Origin: Streptomyces hyderabadensis
GTDB taxonomy: Bacteria > Actinomycetota > Actinomycetes > Streptomycetales > Streptomycetaceae
DNA length: 64,000 nt
Reading direction: 5' to 3'
Assembly: GCF_020404845.1 (NCBI RefSeq)
Contig: NZ_JAIOJZ010000012.1
Coordinates: 101,051-165,050, forward strand
Shown here: positions 19,263 to 28,602 of the stretch, in pieces
Layout: every line of letters starts with the position of its first letter
Numbering within the stretch: the first letter of the stretch is position 1
Made by a program: the position numbers and the translations under genes
Notes under the pieces: model-generated
The model's input: the letters and a program-made list of their open reading frames with translations, nothing else
Told to the model about the DNA's origin: nothing
Databases searched by the model: none

Positions 19263-20801
19263 GTGGTGGACGCGAAGCCCGACGGCGGGTCCGGGCCCCC
19301 GCGCGGGGCGAAGATGCCGAGTACGGTCGCGCACCTGCCCCGGCAGGTGCGCGAGGAGCTGGCCCGCCGGCTCCGCCGCACCAGGCGGGCCTTCGGCGAG
19401 GAGGACGTCCAGGTCGTCGAGGCACCGCTGCTCAAGCGCGCGGTCGGGGCCTCGGCGCTCGGGAACTGCATGGAGTGGTTCGACTTCGGCGTCTACAGCT
19501 ATCTGGCCGCCACCATCGGGAAGGTCTTCTTCCCGGGCGCCTCCCCGGCCGCCCAGGTCATCTCCTCCTTCGCCACCTTCGCCGCGGCCTTCGTCGTACG
19601 CCCGCTCGGCGGCCTGGTCTTCGGGCCGCTCGGGGACCGCATCGGACGGCAGAAGGTGCTCGCCACCACCATGATCATGATGGCCCTCGGCACCTTCTCC
19701 ATCGGTCTGATCCCCAGCTACGCCACCATCGGCATCGCCGCCCCGGTCCTGCTGCTGCTCGCCCGAATGGTCCAGGGCTTCTCCACGGGCGGCGAGTACG
19801 GCGGCGCCACCACCTTCGTCGCCGAGTACTCACCCGACCGGCGGCGCGGCTTTCTCTCCAGCTGGCTCGACTTCGGCACCTTCGTCGGCTACGCCCTGGG
19901 CTCGGCGCTGGTCACCGTCCTCAACCTGTCGCTGACCGACGCCCAGATGCTCGACTGGGGCTGGCGGCTGCCGTTCCTGATCGCCGGTCCGCTCGGCGTC
20001 ATCGGCCTGTACATGCGGCTCAAGCTGGAGGAGTCGCCCGCCTTCCAGCAGCAGCTCGACGAGCACGAGAAGGGGCTGGCCCAGGAGTCGGCGGGCAGCG
20101 AGTTCAAGACCATCGTGCGCGAGCACTGGCGGCCGCTGCTCGTGTGCATGGGCCTGGTGCTGCTCTACAACGTCACCAACTACATGGTCACCGGCTACCT
20201 GCCGACGTACCAGACGGAGACCCTGGACCGCTCCAGCGGCTTCGCGGACGTGCTGGTGCTGATCGGCATGGTGTGGATCGTGCTGCTGATCACCTTCCTC
20301 GGCCGGCTCAGCGACCACGTCGGCCGCCGCCCGCTCTACGCCACCGGGGCCGCGGCGATGATCGTCCTCGCCGTCCCGGCGTTCCTTCTGCTGAAGTCGG
20401 ACGGCGTCTGGGCGCCGGTCGCCGGGGTGCTGCTGCTGTCCACCCTGCTGGCCTGCTTCGCCGCGCCGAGCGCCGCGACCCTGCCGGCGCTGTTCCCGAC
20501 CGCCGTGCGCTACGCCGCCATGGCCATCGGCTTCAACTTCGCCGTGGCGGCCTTCGGCGGCACCACACCGCTGGTCGCGGAGGCGCTGGTGAGCATCAGC
20601 GGCGACGAGCTGATGCCCGCCTACTACCTGATGGTCGCGGGCGCCATCGGCCTGGTGACCGTCCGGTTCCTGCCCGAGAGCGCCCAGGTGCCGCTGCGCG
20701 GCTCGCAGCCCATGGTCGGCTCCCGGCAGGAGCAGCGCGAGCTGATCACCACCTCGAAGGACCTCTACAGCTTCTCCAAGGACCGCTCGGGCGCCCTCTG
20801 A
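19263..20801 (+). CDS. MFS transporter, metabolite:H+ symporter type (ProP-like)
   Basis: A 512-residue 12-helix transporter. The family signature after helix 1, GNCMEWFDFGVYSYLA, is that of the proline/betaine and organic-acid symporters. RPLGGLVFGPLGDRIGRQKVL carries the MFS loop 2-3 motif. A charged ~60-residue N-terminal extension precedes helix 1. GTG 19263 is chosen because GGAGAGG lies seven bases upstream; ATG 19314 is an in-frame alternative. Likely substrates are osmolytes such as proline or betaine, or dicarboxylates. The 3' end overlaps the convergent EamA gene by 37 bases. Confidence 0.9.
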   Translation: MVDAKPDGGSGPPRGAKMPSTVAHLPRQVREELARRLRRTRRAFGEEDVQVVEAPLLKRAVGASALGNCMEWFDFGVYSYLAATIGKVFFPGASPAAQVISSFATFAAAFVVRPLGGLVFGPLGDRIGRQKVLATTMIMMALGTFSIGLIPSYATIGIAAPVLLLLARMVQGFSTGGEYGGATTFVAEYSPDRRRGFLSSWLDFGTFVGYALGSALVTVLNLSLTDAQMLDWGWRLPFLIAGPLGVIGLYMRLKLEESPAFQQQLDEHEKGLAQESAGSEFKTIVREHWRPLLVCMGLVLLYNVTNYMVTGYLPTYQTETLDRSSGFADVLVLIGMVWIVLLITFLGRLSDHVGRRPLYATGAAAMIVLAVPAFLLLKSDGVWAPVAGVLLLSTLLACFAAPSAATLPALFPTAVRYAAMAIGFNFAVAAFGGTTPLVAEALVSISGDELMPAYYLMVAGAIGLVTVRFLPESAQVPLRGSQPMVGSRQEQRELITTSKDLYSFSKDRSGAL

Positions 20802-21703
20802 CGCCTCGCCGCGGGCCCCCGTCCGCGGCCGGACGGGAGTACCGCGCCCGATCCCACGGCGACCCCGGCGAAGACCAGGACGCTGCCCACCCCCTGGGCG
20901 GCTCCGTAGGAGCCGGTGCCGACGAGCGGTGCCGTGCAGGCGGCGGCGACCGGGATCAGCCCGGAGAACAGGGTGGCGCGCTCGGCCCCGATCCGCTGCA
21001 TGCCCATGTACCAGCACACGAACCCGACGACGGTGACCACCACCGCCTGCCACAGCAGCGCGCCCGCCTCCACCGCGTCCGGCCGGCGCAGCCACCCGGT
21101 CCCGTCGGCCAGGACACCCGCCAGCGCCGACTCGGCCGCCGCGAGGCCGCACACCACGGTGGACAGCAGCCGTGGGCCCAGCGGCCGCAGTACGGGCACG
21201 GCCAGCACCGCGAAGCCGACCTCTCCGGCCAGCGCGCACACCGAGAAGGCGAGGCCCGCGCCGTCGGTGCGTCCCCAGCCCTGGACCGTGAAGGCGCCCA
21301 CGGCCACGAACGACGCCCCGTACAGGACGGCCCGGCGCGGCCGGCGCCCCTCCAGGAGGGGGACGACGACGGCCACCACCACGGGCGCGCAGCCCACCAG
21401 GACGCCGGGTACCGCGGGCTCCGCCGTGCGCTCCGCGGCGAGGACGGCGAGGTTGAAGCCGACCATGCCGACGGCCGCGAGCAGGGCGAGGCGCACCCAC
21501 TGCCCGGCGCCCAGCGCCCGCAGCCGGGCCGTGGCACCAGGCCCGGCCAGCGGGACGAGCAGCAGGAAGGCCAGCCCGTAGCGCAGGAACTGGCCGCCCG
21601 CGTACGGGTAGTCGCCGAGCAGGCTGTTGGCGGTGAAGGACCCTCCGACGAGGAGGCAGGCGAGCGCGGCGAGCAGGGCCCCGCGCGTGGTGGCGGCGTT
21701 CAT
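20765..21703 (-). CDS. EamA/DMT-family transporter
   Basis: A 312-residue membrane protein with about ten helices arranged as two EamA repeats (residues ~10-135 and ~145-290), the fold of drug/metabolite exporters such as RhaT and YdcZ relatives. ATG 21703 begins MNAATTRGALL just before the first helix. The stop codon lies inside the 3' end of the convergent MFS gene, so transcription of one could interfere with the other. Substrate unknown. A palindrome stands 18 bases upstream of the start. Confidence 0.88.
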   Translation of the reverse strand: MNAATTRGALLAALACLLVGGSFTANSLLGDYPYAGGQFLRYGLAFLLLVPLAGPGATARLRALGAGQWVRLALLAAVGMVGFNLAVLAAERTAEPAVPGVLVGCAPVVVAVVVPLLEGRRPRRAVLYGASFVAVGAFTVQGWGRTDGAGLAFSVCALAGEVGFAVLAVPVLRPLGPRLLSTVVCGLAAAESALAGVLADGTGWLRRPDAVEAGALLWQAVVVTVVGFVCWYMGMQRIGAERATLFSGLIPVAAACTAPLVGTGSYGAAQGVGSVLVFAGVAVGSGAVLPSGRGRGPAARRQRAPERSLEKL

Positions 21704-21721
21704 GCCGACGACGCTAGGGAG

Positions 21722-21738
21722 CGTGGCGGTCCGCCACG
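21722..21738. promoter_or_regulatory. Palindrome in EamA promoter
   Basis: CGTGGCGG and CCGCCACG are perfect arms around a single T, immediately upstream of the EamA start. Its position suggests an operator for a regulator not encoded nearby, or a 5' hairpin. Confidence 0.4.
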
Positions 21739-21918
21739 GGGTCCACTTCGCATGCGCTGTCGGGGACCAATCGGGGAGGAGCGCGCTCACCGGCTCGTCA
21801 CGACTTCTCCACCACGTGCATGTCACGGGAGATCGGGGTAGTCGAAAGGTCCCGGTGCCAACACATCGGTGAATCAAGGGATTTGACGGCAATGTTCAGA
21901 CATGCGGAAGGACTTGCA

Positions 21919-22668
21919 GTGCGCACCAGCACAGTGACCACGGCCGTGGTGACCGCGAGCGTCTCCGTCGCCCTGCTGGCCGGCTGCGGCGGCGATTCGG
22001 GTGACGAGGGCAAGCCGTTCGAGGGGCAGAGTGCCGACGACATCGCCGCCAAGGCCGTCGAGGCCACCCGGCAGGCGAAGTCCATGCACGTGAAGGGCGA
22101 CACCCGGCTGGAGGACGGCAGCACCGTCACCATCGACGTCTCGGTCGACCAGCAGAAGAACTGCCAGGGCACCATCGGCGCCGGCGGGACCCGGGCGGAC
22201 GTCCGGCACACCGACGCGACCCTCTACCTGCGCGGCGACGAGCAGTACTGGCAGACCGCCCTGGAGCAACAGCCCGGCGCGGCGCGGAAGCTGGCGCCGA
22301 AGCTCCAGGACAAGTGGGTGAAGATGCCGGCGAACGACGCCACCACCGCCGGGGTCTGCGACAAGCAGGGCTTCGTCGCCGCCATGGACGAGGACGAGTC
22401 CGAGCGCCAGGGCATGAAGCGCGGCTCCACGACGGAGGTGAACGGCGAGGAGGCCCTGAAGCTGACCAAGGACGCCTCCGGCGGCGAGAAGCTCACCCTC
22501 TACGTCGCCACGGAGGGCGAGCCGTACATCCTGAAGACCACCACCGAGGGCGGCAAGAACCCCGGCAGCGTCACGTTCAGCGAGTACGGCGAGACGGTGG
22601 ACCCGGAGCAGCCGCCGGCCGGCGAGACGGTCGACATGAAGGAAATCGCGGGCGGCCAGCAGGCCTGA
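21919..22668 (+). CDS. Putative lipoprotein (LppX/LprG-like fold possible)
   Basis: A 249-residue exported lipoprotein with lipobox LLAGC after the hydrophobic signal segment. The mature part is highly charged and includes a pair of cysteines (QKNCQG and GVCDKQ) that could form a disulfide. Its size and composition, with alternating beta-rich motifs such as SMHVKGDT and SVTFSEYG, recall actinobacterial LprG/LolA-like lipid-handling proteins, but this is a guess. GTG 21919 is preceded by GGAAGG with a seven-base spacer; ATG 21892 upstream is less well supported. It abuts the convergent glycosylase-like gene with only 4 bases between. Confidence 0.78.
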   Translation: MRTSTVTTAVVTASVSVALLAGCGGDSGDEGKPFEGQSADDIAAKAVEATRQAKSMHVKGDTRLEDGSTVTIDVSVDQQKNCQGTIGAGGTRADVRHTDATLYLRGDEQYWQTALEQQPGAARKLAPKLQDKWVKMPANDATTAGVCDKQGFVAAMDEDESERQGMKRGSTTEVNGEEALKLTKDASGGEKLTLYVATEGEPYILKTTTEGGKNPGSVTFSEYGETVDPEQPPAGETVDMKEIAGGQQA

Positions 22669-22672
22669 TCGT

Positions 22673-23164
22673 CTAGGAGCCCGCGCTCCCCGCCGCCCCG
22701 CGCTCACGGTCCGAACGCGGCCACACGTAGGGCAGGTCGTCGGGGACACCGGGGAACCGTCCGGCGTACACGTCGGGGTCCTTGCGCACCAGGGCCGAGC
22801 GGTGGCTGCGGTGGAAGTCCGCGTCGCCCAGCCAGGGCGGCAGTTCCCCGGCGGCGGCCAGCTCGGGCTGGTCGCGCACCGGTTCGCCCGGACGGACCTC
22901 GGCGAGCCCGGCGACGAGTGAGGCCGCGCAGCTGTCCTGGTGGCCCTGCTCGCGCCAGACCCGGCAGACGTCCAGGCCGTAGCGGACCAGTGCCTCCTCG
23001 TAGCCCGCCCACATCCGCACCGCCGGGTGGTGCCGCCAGCCGTAGCCGGGGACAGTCAGGCCGCGCAGCACCTGGAGCGCCTCCACCCGCTGTTTGCCCA
23101 GCCGGCGCCGGTCCAGGGCGAGCGCCGACTCCCGGAAGCCGGGGTGGGGCAGGAAGGTCTGCAT
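22673..23164 (-). CDS. MSMEG_6728-family protein (pyrimidine-dimer glycosylase-like)
   Basis: A 163-residue cytoplasmic protein. The opening MQTFLPHPGFRESALALDRR, the LGKQRVEALQVLRGL stretch, and HRSHRSALVRKDPDVY identify the small family related to pyrimidine dimer DNA glycosylase (phage DenV fold). Real glycosylase activity is unproven for these bacterial members. It starts 16 bases after the Rieske-protein stop and may be the last gene of the crtI operon, though a role in carotenoid metabolism is not implied. Confidence 0.75.
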   Translation of the reverse strand: MQTFLPHPGFRESALALDRRRLGKQRVEALQVLRGLTVPGYGWRHHPAVRMWAGYEEALVRYGLDVCRVWREQGHQDSCAASLVAGLAEVRPGEPVRDQPELAAAGELPPWLGDADFHRSHRSALVRKDPDVYAGRFPGVPDDLPYVWPRSDRERGAAGSAGS

Positions 23165-23180
23165 GCCGGTGCCGCTCCGT

Positions 23181-24200
23181 TCAGCCGGGGAAGAGGCCGC
23201 GGGCGCGCAGGTGACCGCGCCGTTCGGCGTAGGCGAGGTCGTCGCGCCACAGCCGGCCGGATGCGGCGCGCAGCAGCGGGCGCAGCACCGGTGCCATGCG
23301 GCGGGCCAGCGGGAATCCGGGCCGGTCCGAGGTGGCGAGCACCGCCTCGACGACCGCGGTGCGCGGCCGGCCGCTGCCGTCCGGTCCGAGCGGTGTGGCA
23401 TGGCTCTCCACGACCGACCCCGTGCCCTCGCCGTCGGTGATGCGCATGACGACGGTGCGGGGCCCGGGCGCGGTGAACTCGGCGCGTACCGGGACGACCA
23501 GACGGCCGGTGAGCCGGAAGGACACATCCACGACGTAGCGGTCGCCGCCCCCGTCGTCGCGCGCGGTCCCGGGCGCCTCGACGACGGTGAGGTCCACGAA
23601 GGAGTACGGGTGGAACCAGGCTCCGTGCCACGGGTCGAGCCGGTTGGCGACCACGTCCTCGGGCTCGCAGGTCCCGGCCCCGCGCCACACGGACGTCAGG
23701 GCGGTCGTCCGGGGCGGCCGGTCGGGCACGAGCGGCGCCGCGGTCGGCGGCTCCTCCCCCACGGTGTCCAGCCGCACCCACACCAGCACACCGTCGTCGT
23801 GGACCGGCAGCGGTTCCCAGCCGGCGAACGGGGCGCCGTCCAGGGCGAGTCCGTGCCAACGGCACACGAGCGTGCCGCACCGCACGGGGCTGTCGGCCAG
23901 CGGGGCACCGAGGTGGGGGCAGGCGCCGGGGCCGCCCACCAGACGTCCCCGCGCGTCCCGCCAGACGACCACTTCGGCCCCGGCGACGGTGCCGGACAGC
24001 GGACGTGCGGGGCGTACGTCCGTGCTCGCGCCGAGGACGTACCAGTTGCCCGAGGGGCGGGCCAGGGCGCGGGCGAGGGCCGCGGCGATGACGGCGGGGC
24101 GTGCCTCGCGCCAGGTCGGCCGCTGGTGCCGCCAGGGCACCGGGTGGCGCCGCAGCCGCAGGGGAACGCGTCCCCGGCGCGGGCGGGGGTCCGTGCTCAT
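23181..24200 (-). CDS. Rieske [2Fe-2S] protein of the carotenoid operon (DUF5914-type)
   Basis: A 339-residue protein with an N-terminal Rieske domain: the ligands are in CPHLGAPL (Cys, His) and CRWHGL (Cys, His) around residues ~95-115. The remaining ~200 residues show a START/oxygenase-like catalytic region ([13 protein letters not shown]), typical of the actinobacterial DUF5914 proteins that accompany crt genes. The start overlaps the crtB stop (ATGA). Its probable role is an oxygenase or reductase step on a carotenoid, but no product can be assigned. It sits where crtV (methylesterase) lies in the classical Streptomyces crt cluster. Confidence 0.82.
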   Translation of the reverse strand: MSTDPRPRRGRVPLRLRRHPVPWRHQRPTWREARPAVIAAALARALARPSGNWYVLGASTDVRPARPLSGTVAGAEVVVWRDARGRLVGGPGACPHLGAPLADSPVRCGTLVCRWHGLALDGAPFAGWEPLPVHDDGVLVWVRLDTVGEEPPTAAPLVPDRPPRTTALTSVWRGAGTCEPEDVVANRLDPWHGAWFHPYSFVDLTVVEAPGTARDDGGGDRYVVDVSFRLTGRLVVPVRAEFTAPGPRTVVMRITDGEGTGSVVESHATPLGPDGSGRPRTAVVEAVLATSDRPGFPLARRMAPVLRPLLRAASGRLWRDDLAYAERRGHLRARGLFPG

Positions 24201-25198
24201 CGGGGCTCCTTCGCGTCGAGGGTGTCACCGCGGCAGGGCACCGGCGCGGGCGTGGCGGCGCGTCGGGCGGCGCGCCGGGCGGACAGGACCCGTGCCAGCC
24301 CGTCGGCCGCGACCGCGGCGCGGCGCCGGCGGGAGACCACCGCGCGCCGGTGCAGCACCGCGTACCCGCCGTCCGCGATGGCGTCGAGGATGTGCCGGTA
24401 GAGCAGGTACGCGGTGCGGATGCAGGGCCGGGCCACGGGGTCGAGCATGGCCAGTCCGGGTTCGGCCTCGCGGTAGACGCCGCGGGTGAGGTCCTCGGCG
24501 GTCCGCAGTGCGGCGGTGATGCGCGGGTCGTGGCGGCCGGTGCGCCTGCTCCACAGCAGCAGGTCCCGGTGGACGCCGTGCGCGGCCAGCAGGTCGGCGG
24601 GGAGGTAGACCCGGCCGCGGTCCAGGTCCTCGCCGACGTCCCGCAGGAAGTTGGTCAGCTGGAAGGCGACGCCCAGTGCGGCGGCGTGCGGGGCGGCCAG
24701 GGCGCGAGCGGTCACCGTGCCGAGGACGGGCAGCATCTGGAGGCCGATGACGGCGGCCGAGCCGTGCATGTAGGCGCGCAGGTCGGCGTAGCTGGCGTAG
24801 TCGGTGACCGTGAGGTCGGCGCGCATGGCGGCCATGAAGTCGGTGAAGTGCGCCGCGTCGATGGCGTACCGGTCGGCGGTGTCGGCCAGGGCGAGCACCA
24901 CGGGCTCGTCGGCCCCTCCGCCGCCGGTGAGCGCCCGCCGCAGCAGTCGGTCGAGGCGGGTGAGGGCGGCGGCGCGCTCGGCCGGCGTGGCGCCGGCCCC
25001 GGTGTCGTCGACGATGTCGTCGGCCCACCGCGCGAACCCGTACAGGGCGTGCACGGCCGGTCTGCGGTCGGCGGGCAGCAGGCGGGTGGCCAGGAAGTAG
25101 GTGCGTCCGTGCCGGGCGTTGAGGAGCCGGCACCGGGTGTAGGCGGCCCGCAGGCGCGGATCGGTGATGCCGGCGGCGTCGAGTTCGCGCCCGGTCAT
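24197..25198 (-). CDS. crtB: Phytoene synthase
   Basis: A 333-residue squalene/phytoene synthase that condenses two geranylgeranyl diphosphates to phytoene. Both Asp-rich motifs are present: the ADDIVDD region (residues ~60) and [16 protein letters not shown] (residues ~165-180). YFLATRLLP near the N-terminus is another family hallmark. ATG overlaps the crtI stop (ATGA), and its own stop overlaps the Rieske gene start, so the three are strongly coupled. Confidence 0.95.
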   Translation of the reverse strand: MTGRELDAAGITDPRLRAAYTRCRLLNARHGRTYFLATRLLPADRRPAVHALYGFARWADDIVDDTGAGATPAERAAALTRLDRLLRRALTGGGGADEPVVLALADTADRYAIDAAHFTDFMAAMRADLTVTDYASYADLRAYMHGSAAVIGLQMLPVLGTVTARALAAPHAAALGVAFQLTNFLRDVGEDLDRGRVYLPADLLAAHGVHRDLLLWSRRTGRHDPRITAALRTAEDLTRGVYREAEPGLAMLDPVARPCIRTAYLLYRHILDAIADGGYAVLHRRAVVSRRRRAAVAADGLARVLSARRAARRAATPAPVPCRGDTLDAKEPR

Positions 25199-26712
25199 CG
25201 GTGCCCGCCCCCGGCCGCCGCGGGGCGGGCCCGCGGTCCGGCGATGCGGGCGGCGGCCAGTTTCCCGGAGAGCAGCACGGTCGGGACGCCGACGCCGGGG
25301 GTGGTCCCGCAGCCCGCGAGGACGGCGTTGTCGGTGCCGCGCACCAGGTTGCGGGGGCGGAAGGGCCCGGTCTGGGCGAAGGTGTGGGCGACCGAGAACG
25401 GGGTGCCCGCGGCATGCCCCTGTGCCGTCCAGTCGGCCGGTGTCACCAGGCACTCCGCCTCGACCGATGCGGCGATGCCGGTCAGCCCCCGGCGTTCCAG
25501 GGTGGCGAGCAGGCGGTCCCGGTAGCGGGGTGCGAGGTCGCTCCAGGCGTGGGCGCCGGGGCCGATGTCGGTGTTGGGGCAGGGCGCGAGGACGTAGTGG
25601 AGGTGCCGGCCCTCGGGCGCGAGGGTGTGGTCGTGGGCGGTGGGCCGGGTGATGAGCAGGGACGGGTCGGTCATGAGGGTGCCGGTCCTGGTGAGTTCGT
25701 CGAAGGTGCGGCGCCAGGCGGCACCGAAGGAGAGCGTGTGGTGGGCGAGGTGCGGCCAGGTACGGGTGGTGCCGGCGTGCAGCACGACGGCGGAGGGCGA
25801 GTGCCGCAGGGCGACGGGGCGGCGCGGACGGCGGCCGAGCAGCCGGTGGGCGACGGGCAGTTCGGGGGTGAGGACGACGGCGTCGCACGGGATGCGCTCG
25901 TGCCCGGTGACGACCGCGGTGACACGGGCGCCGGACCGCTCCAGACGGGTGACCTCCCGTCCCAGGCGCAGGTCGGCCCCGGCGTCGACGGCGGCGTCGG
26001 CCATGGCGCGGGGCAGGGCGTGCATGCCGCCGCGCGGGAAGTACACACCGGCGACGGTGTCCATGTAGGCGATGACGGCGTAGGCGGCGAGCGCGCGGGC
26101 CGGGGCGACCCCGGCGTAGAGGGCCTGGAAGGAGAAGACCCGCTGGAGCCGTTGGTCCGTCAGGAACCGTCCGATGCGCGGCTCCAGCCGGGCGAAGCCG
26201 CCGAGGGCGGCGAGCCGGGCCAGGTCGGGGGTGAGCAGGCCGAGCGGCGAGTCGAAGTTGGCGTCGATGAACCGGCGCAGCTGCACGGCGTACAGCCGGC
26301 CGAGCCAGTCCCGCAGCCGCCGGTACCCGGCCGCCTCCCGGGCTCCGGCGAACCGTTCCACCTCGGCTTCCATCGCCTCGGCGTCCGTGTGCACGTCCAG
26401 GGCGGTGCCGTCGGCGAAGCAGGCCCGGTAGGCGGGGTGCAGCGGCAGCAGGTCGACGCGGTCGCGCAGCCGCTCGCCGACGGCCGCGAAGGCCTCGTCG
26501 GCCAGGTCCGGCATGGTCAGCACGGTCGGACCGGTGTCGAGGTGGTAGCCGCCGAGTTCGCGCCGCCCGGCCCGGCCGCCGGGCCGCGGTTCGCGCTCCA
26601 CGACGGTGACCCGCCGTCCCGCGCCCAGCAGGTGCAGGGTGGCGGACAGCCCGGCCAGTCCGGCGCCGACGACCACGACGTGGTCGGTGCGACCGGGCAC
26701 CGTCCGGGTCAC
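25195..26712 (-). CDS. crtI: Phytoene desaturase
   Basis: A 505-residue FAD-dependent desaturase converting phytoene to lycopene. The dinucleotide-binding motif [18 protein letters not shown] is near the N-terminus with the acidic residue VVERE following, and the C-terminal [18 protein letters not shown] motif is characteristic of bacterial CrtI. GTG 26712 overlaps the stop of a 23-codon upstream reading frame (GTGA), and the same kind of overlap joins it to crtB. In other Streptomyces crtE precedes crtI in this position; no crtE is present in this window. Confidence 0.95.
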   Translation of the reverse strand: MTRTVPGRTDHVVVVGAGLAGLSATLHLLGAGRRVTVVEREPRPGGRAGRRELGGYHLDTGPTVLTMPDLADEAFAAVGERLRDRVDLLPLHPAYRACFADGTALDVHTDAEAMEAEVERFAGAREAAGYRRLRDWLGRLYAVQLRRFIDANFDSPLGLLTPDLARLAALGGFARLEPRIGRFLTDQRLQRVFSFQALYAGVAPARALAAYAVIAYMDTVAGVYFPRGGMHALPRAMADAAVDAGADLRLGREVTRLERSGARVTAVVTGHERIPCDAVVLTPELPVAHRLLGRRPRRPVALRHSPSAVVLHAGTTRTWPHLAHHTLSFGAAWRRTFDELTRTGTLMTDPSLLITRPTAHDHTLAPEGRHLHYVLAPCPNTDIGPGAHAWSDLAPRYRDRLLATLERRGLTGIAASVEAECLVTPADWTAQGHAAGTPFSVAHTFAQTGPFRPRNLVRGTDNAVLAGCGTTPGVGVPTVLLSGKLAAARIAGPRARPAAAGGGHR

Positions 26713-26780
26713 CGGGGCCCCCGGACCGCGGGCGGTGTGTCCGGCCGGTGGTTGCCGTGCTCGACCGTGCTGGGGCGCAT
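26709..26780 (-). CDS. Short ORF (23 aa) coupled to crtI: leader peptide or crtE remnant
   Basis: ATG 26780 has a good ribosome site (GAGAGGA, six bases away) and runs 23 codons, starting [10 protein letters not shown], to a TGA that overlaps the crtI GTG. Because crtI itself has no separate ribosome site, translation of this frame may be what delivers ribosomes to crtI. In the classical cluster crtE ends exactly here, so the frame could be the fused remains of a deleted crtE, or simply a leader. The peptide has no recognisable domain. Confidence 0.45.
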   Translation of the reverse strand: MRPSTVEHGNHRPDTPPAVRGPR

Positions 26781-26840
26781 CGCGGGTCCTCTCGTCTGGT
26801 CGGCGACATGCCTTCCCCTTTCGCTTCCGGCCCGACGCCG

Positions 26841-26862
26841 GCGGGACCGGTTCCGGTCCCGC
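26841..26862. promoter_or_regulatory. 22-base palindrome between divergent crt operons
   Basis: GCGGGACCGG and CCGGTCCCGC form perfect ten-base arms around TT in the ~257-base region between the crtI leader and crtY. Two smaller symmetric sequences follow: CGTCCGCGGACG at 26929-26940 and GGCGGAATACTCCGCC at about 26948-26963, the latter enclosing a possible -10 (AATACT). They are candidate operators for light- or stress-dependent control, as known for Streptomyces crt genes under LitR/LitS. Confidence 0.5.
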
Positions 26863-27037
26863 AGTCACCCGCCCGGCGGTATCGCGTCCGTGGGCGGGTA
26901 CCGGTGCCGCGCCGTCCCGCGCGCCGTACGTCCGCGGACGGCCCCGGGCGGAATACTCCGCCGAACCGGGGCGAACCGGAGGAAAACCGATTGAGCCGGG
27001 CTGACCGGGCGGGCGGATCGGCGGGAAGGAGGCGGGC

Positions 27038-28240
27038 GTGCTCGACGCGGACATCGTGGTCGTCGGTGCCGGGGCGGCCGGTCTCTGCCTGGCGCACCGG
27101 CTCCCGGCCCGGGAGTCGCCCGGTGCGGTGTCCTCCGTCGTGCTGGTCGACCCGCCGCCGGGGCCGCTGCGGCCGCCGCGTCGCACCTGGTGCTTCTGGG
27201 AGGCCGGGGCCGGCCGCTTCGACCGGGCGGCGACGGCGTCGTGGGAGTGGCTGCGGCTGCACGGCCGGGACGGGAGGGTCGTCCGGCGGCACATCGCCCC
27301 CGCCCGTTACAAGATGATCCGCTCGGACGACTTCGAGGCGCTGGTGGAGCGGGACCTGAAGGACCGTCCGGGGCTGCGGCGCGTCCAGGCCACCGTCGGC
27401 GCCGTGACCGGTCTGCCGGACGCCACGGTGCGGGTGGCGGCGACGGACGCCGCGGGGGCGCCGCTCGACCTGCGCGCCCGCTGGGTCTTCGACTCCCGTC
27501 CGCCCACCCGGTTGCCGGCCGCCCGCACACGTCTGCTCCAGCACTTCCGCGGCTGGTTCGTCCGCACCGAACGGCCGGTCTTCGACCCGGAGGCGGTCGA
27601 CCTGATGGACTTCCGCACCGTGCAGCCGGCGCGGGGCCTGTCGTTCGGATACGTGCTGCCGACCGGACGGCACACCGCGCTGGTCGAGTACACCGAGTTC
27701 GGCCCGGCACCCCTGACGACCGAGGCGTACGACGAGGCGCTGGAGGACTACACGCGTCGTGTCCTGCGCACGGGGGCCCTCGAGGTCCTGGCGACGGAGC
27801 AGGGGGTCATCCCGATGACCGACGCGGTCTTCGAGCGGCGGGCCGGGGGCTGCGACCGGGTCTTCCGGATCGGCGTCGCGGGCGGCGCGACCCGGGCGTC
27901 CACCGGATACGCGTTCGCCGCCGTGCAGCGGCAGTCCGAGGCCGTGGCCCGTGCGGTACGCGCGGGCCACCGACCCGAGCCCCCGCCCCCGCACCCGGCG
28001 CGGGCCCGGCTGATGGACGCGGTGCTGCTGCGCGCGCTGGACACCGGCCGGGTCGACGGCCCCGACCTCTTCTTCCGGCTGTTCGACCGGGTGCCCGCCG
28101 ACCGGCTGCTGCGCTTCCTGGACGGCCGGTCGCGGCTGTACGAGGACCTCGCGGTCGGCCTGCGCGTCCCCGTCCTGCCCATGGTGCGCACGGCGGCCGA
28201 ACTGCCGTGGCTGCGGCGCCACCACCTGCCGGCCCCCTGA
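27038..28240 (+). CDS. crtY: Lycopene beta-cyclase
   Basis: A 400-residue FAD/NAD-binding cyclase turning lycopene into beta-carotene. It has the Rossmann motif [16 protein letters not shown] at the N-terminus and the cyclase signature around TWCFWE (residues ~49-54), with [19 protein letters not shown] mid-protein and [15 protein letters not shown] toward the C-terminus, all typical of CrtY. GTG 27038 is preceded by AAGGAGG with a five-base spacer. It is divergent from the crtI operon and starts the second crt operon. Confidence 0.93.
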   Translation: MLDADIVVVGAGAAGLCLAHRLPARESPGAVSSVVLVDPPPGPLRPPRRTWCFWEAGAGRFDRAATASWEWLRLHGRDGRVVRRHIAPARYKMIRSDDFEALVERDLKDRPGLRRVQATVGAVTGLPDATVRVAATDAAGAPLDLRARWVFDSRPPTRLPAARTRLLQHFRGWFVRTERPVFDPEAVDLMDFRTVQPARGLSFGYVLPTGRHTALVEYTEFGPAPLTTEAYDEALEDYTRRVLRTGALEVLATEQGVIPMTDAVFERRAGGCDRVFRIGVAGGATRASTGYAFAAVQRQSEAVARAVRAGHRPEPPPPHPARARLMDAVLLRALDTGRVDGPDLFFRLFDRVPADRLLRFLDGRSRLYEDLAVGLRVPVLPMVRTAAELPWLRRHHLPAP

Positions 28241-28263
28241 CCGCCGACCACCCGGAGCCCCCG

Positions 28264-28602
28264 ATGCCCTCGCCACCCGCCACCCCGCCGCCCGCCGTCC
28301 GCGCCCTGGGGACGGACCGCCCGGGCGGCCGGACAGGCCTCCCGGTCAACGGCGACGCCGGGTCCCGCGCCCCGCTCCCGACGCGCGACAGGGGCCCGTC
28401 AGTCCGAGCCCGGACGCCTGGGGAGTCGCCCGTCGGCGCGACGATGCCCGCCACGAGACCGGCCGCCACCCCCGGCACGGACCGCGCCGTCCACCCACCC
28501 GCCCCGGAACCGCGCACCCACTCCTGCCTCCGCCGCGCCGCCGGCCGAGCAGACCTCCCGGACAGCGGCGGAGCCGGGGCGCGCACCGGTGGTGGGTGGT
28601 GA
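28264..28602 (+). CDS. Pro/Ala/Arg-rich ORF (112 aa) between crtY and crtU
   Basis: ATG 28264 has GGAG six bases upstream and the frame ends in TGA overlapping a GTG of crtU (GTGA at 28599-28602). That coupling argues for translation, but the product is low-complexity, disordered-looking (about one quarter Pro/Ala) and lacks any SAM-binding or catalytic motif. In the reference Streptomyces cluster the gene at this place is crtT, a methyltransferase. This may be a decayed replacement, a spacer ORF that preserves coupling, or a chance frame in GC-rich DNA. Confidence 0.35.
   Translation: MPSPPATPPPAVRALGTDRPGGRTGLPVNGDAGSRAPLPTRDRGPSVRARTPGESPVGATMPATRPAATPGTDRAVHPPAPEPRTHSCLRRAAGRADLPDSGGAGARTGGGW

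Noticed and set aside
24197..28276. 1359-codon open frame on the minus strand across the crt region
   Set aside because: Its parts are crtB itself joined to out-of-frame crtI and the antisense of crtY; Arg/Pro-rich composition outside crtB shows it is a GC artefact.
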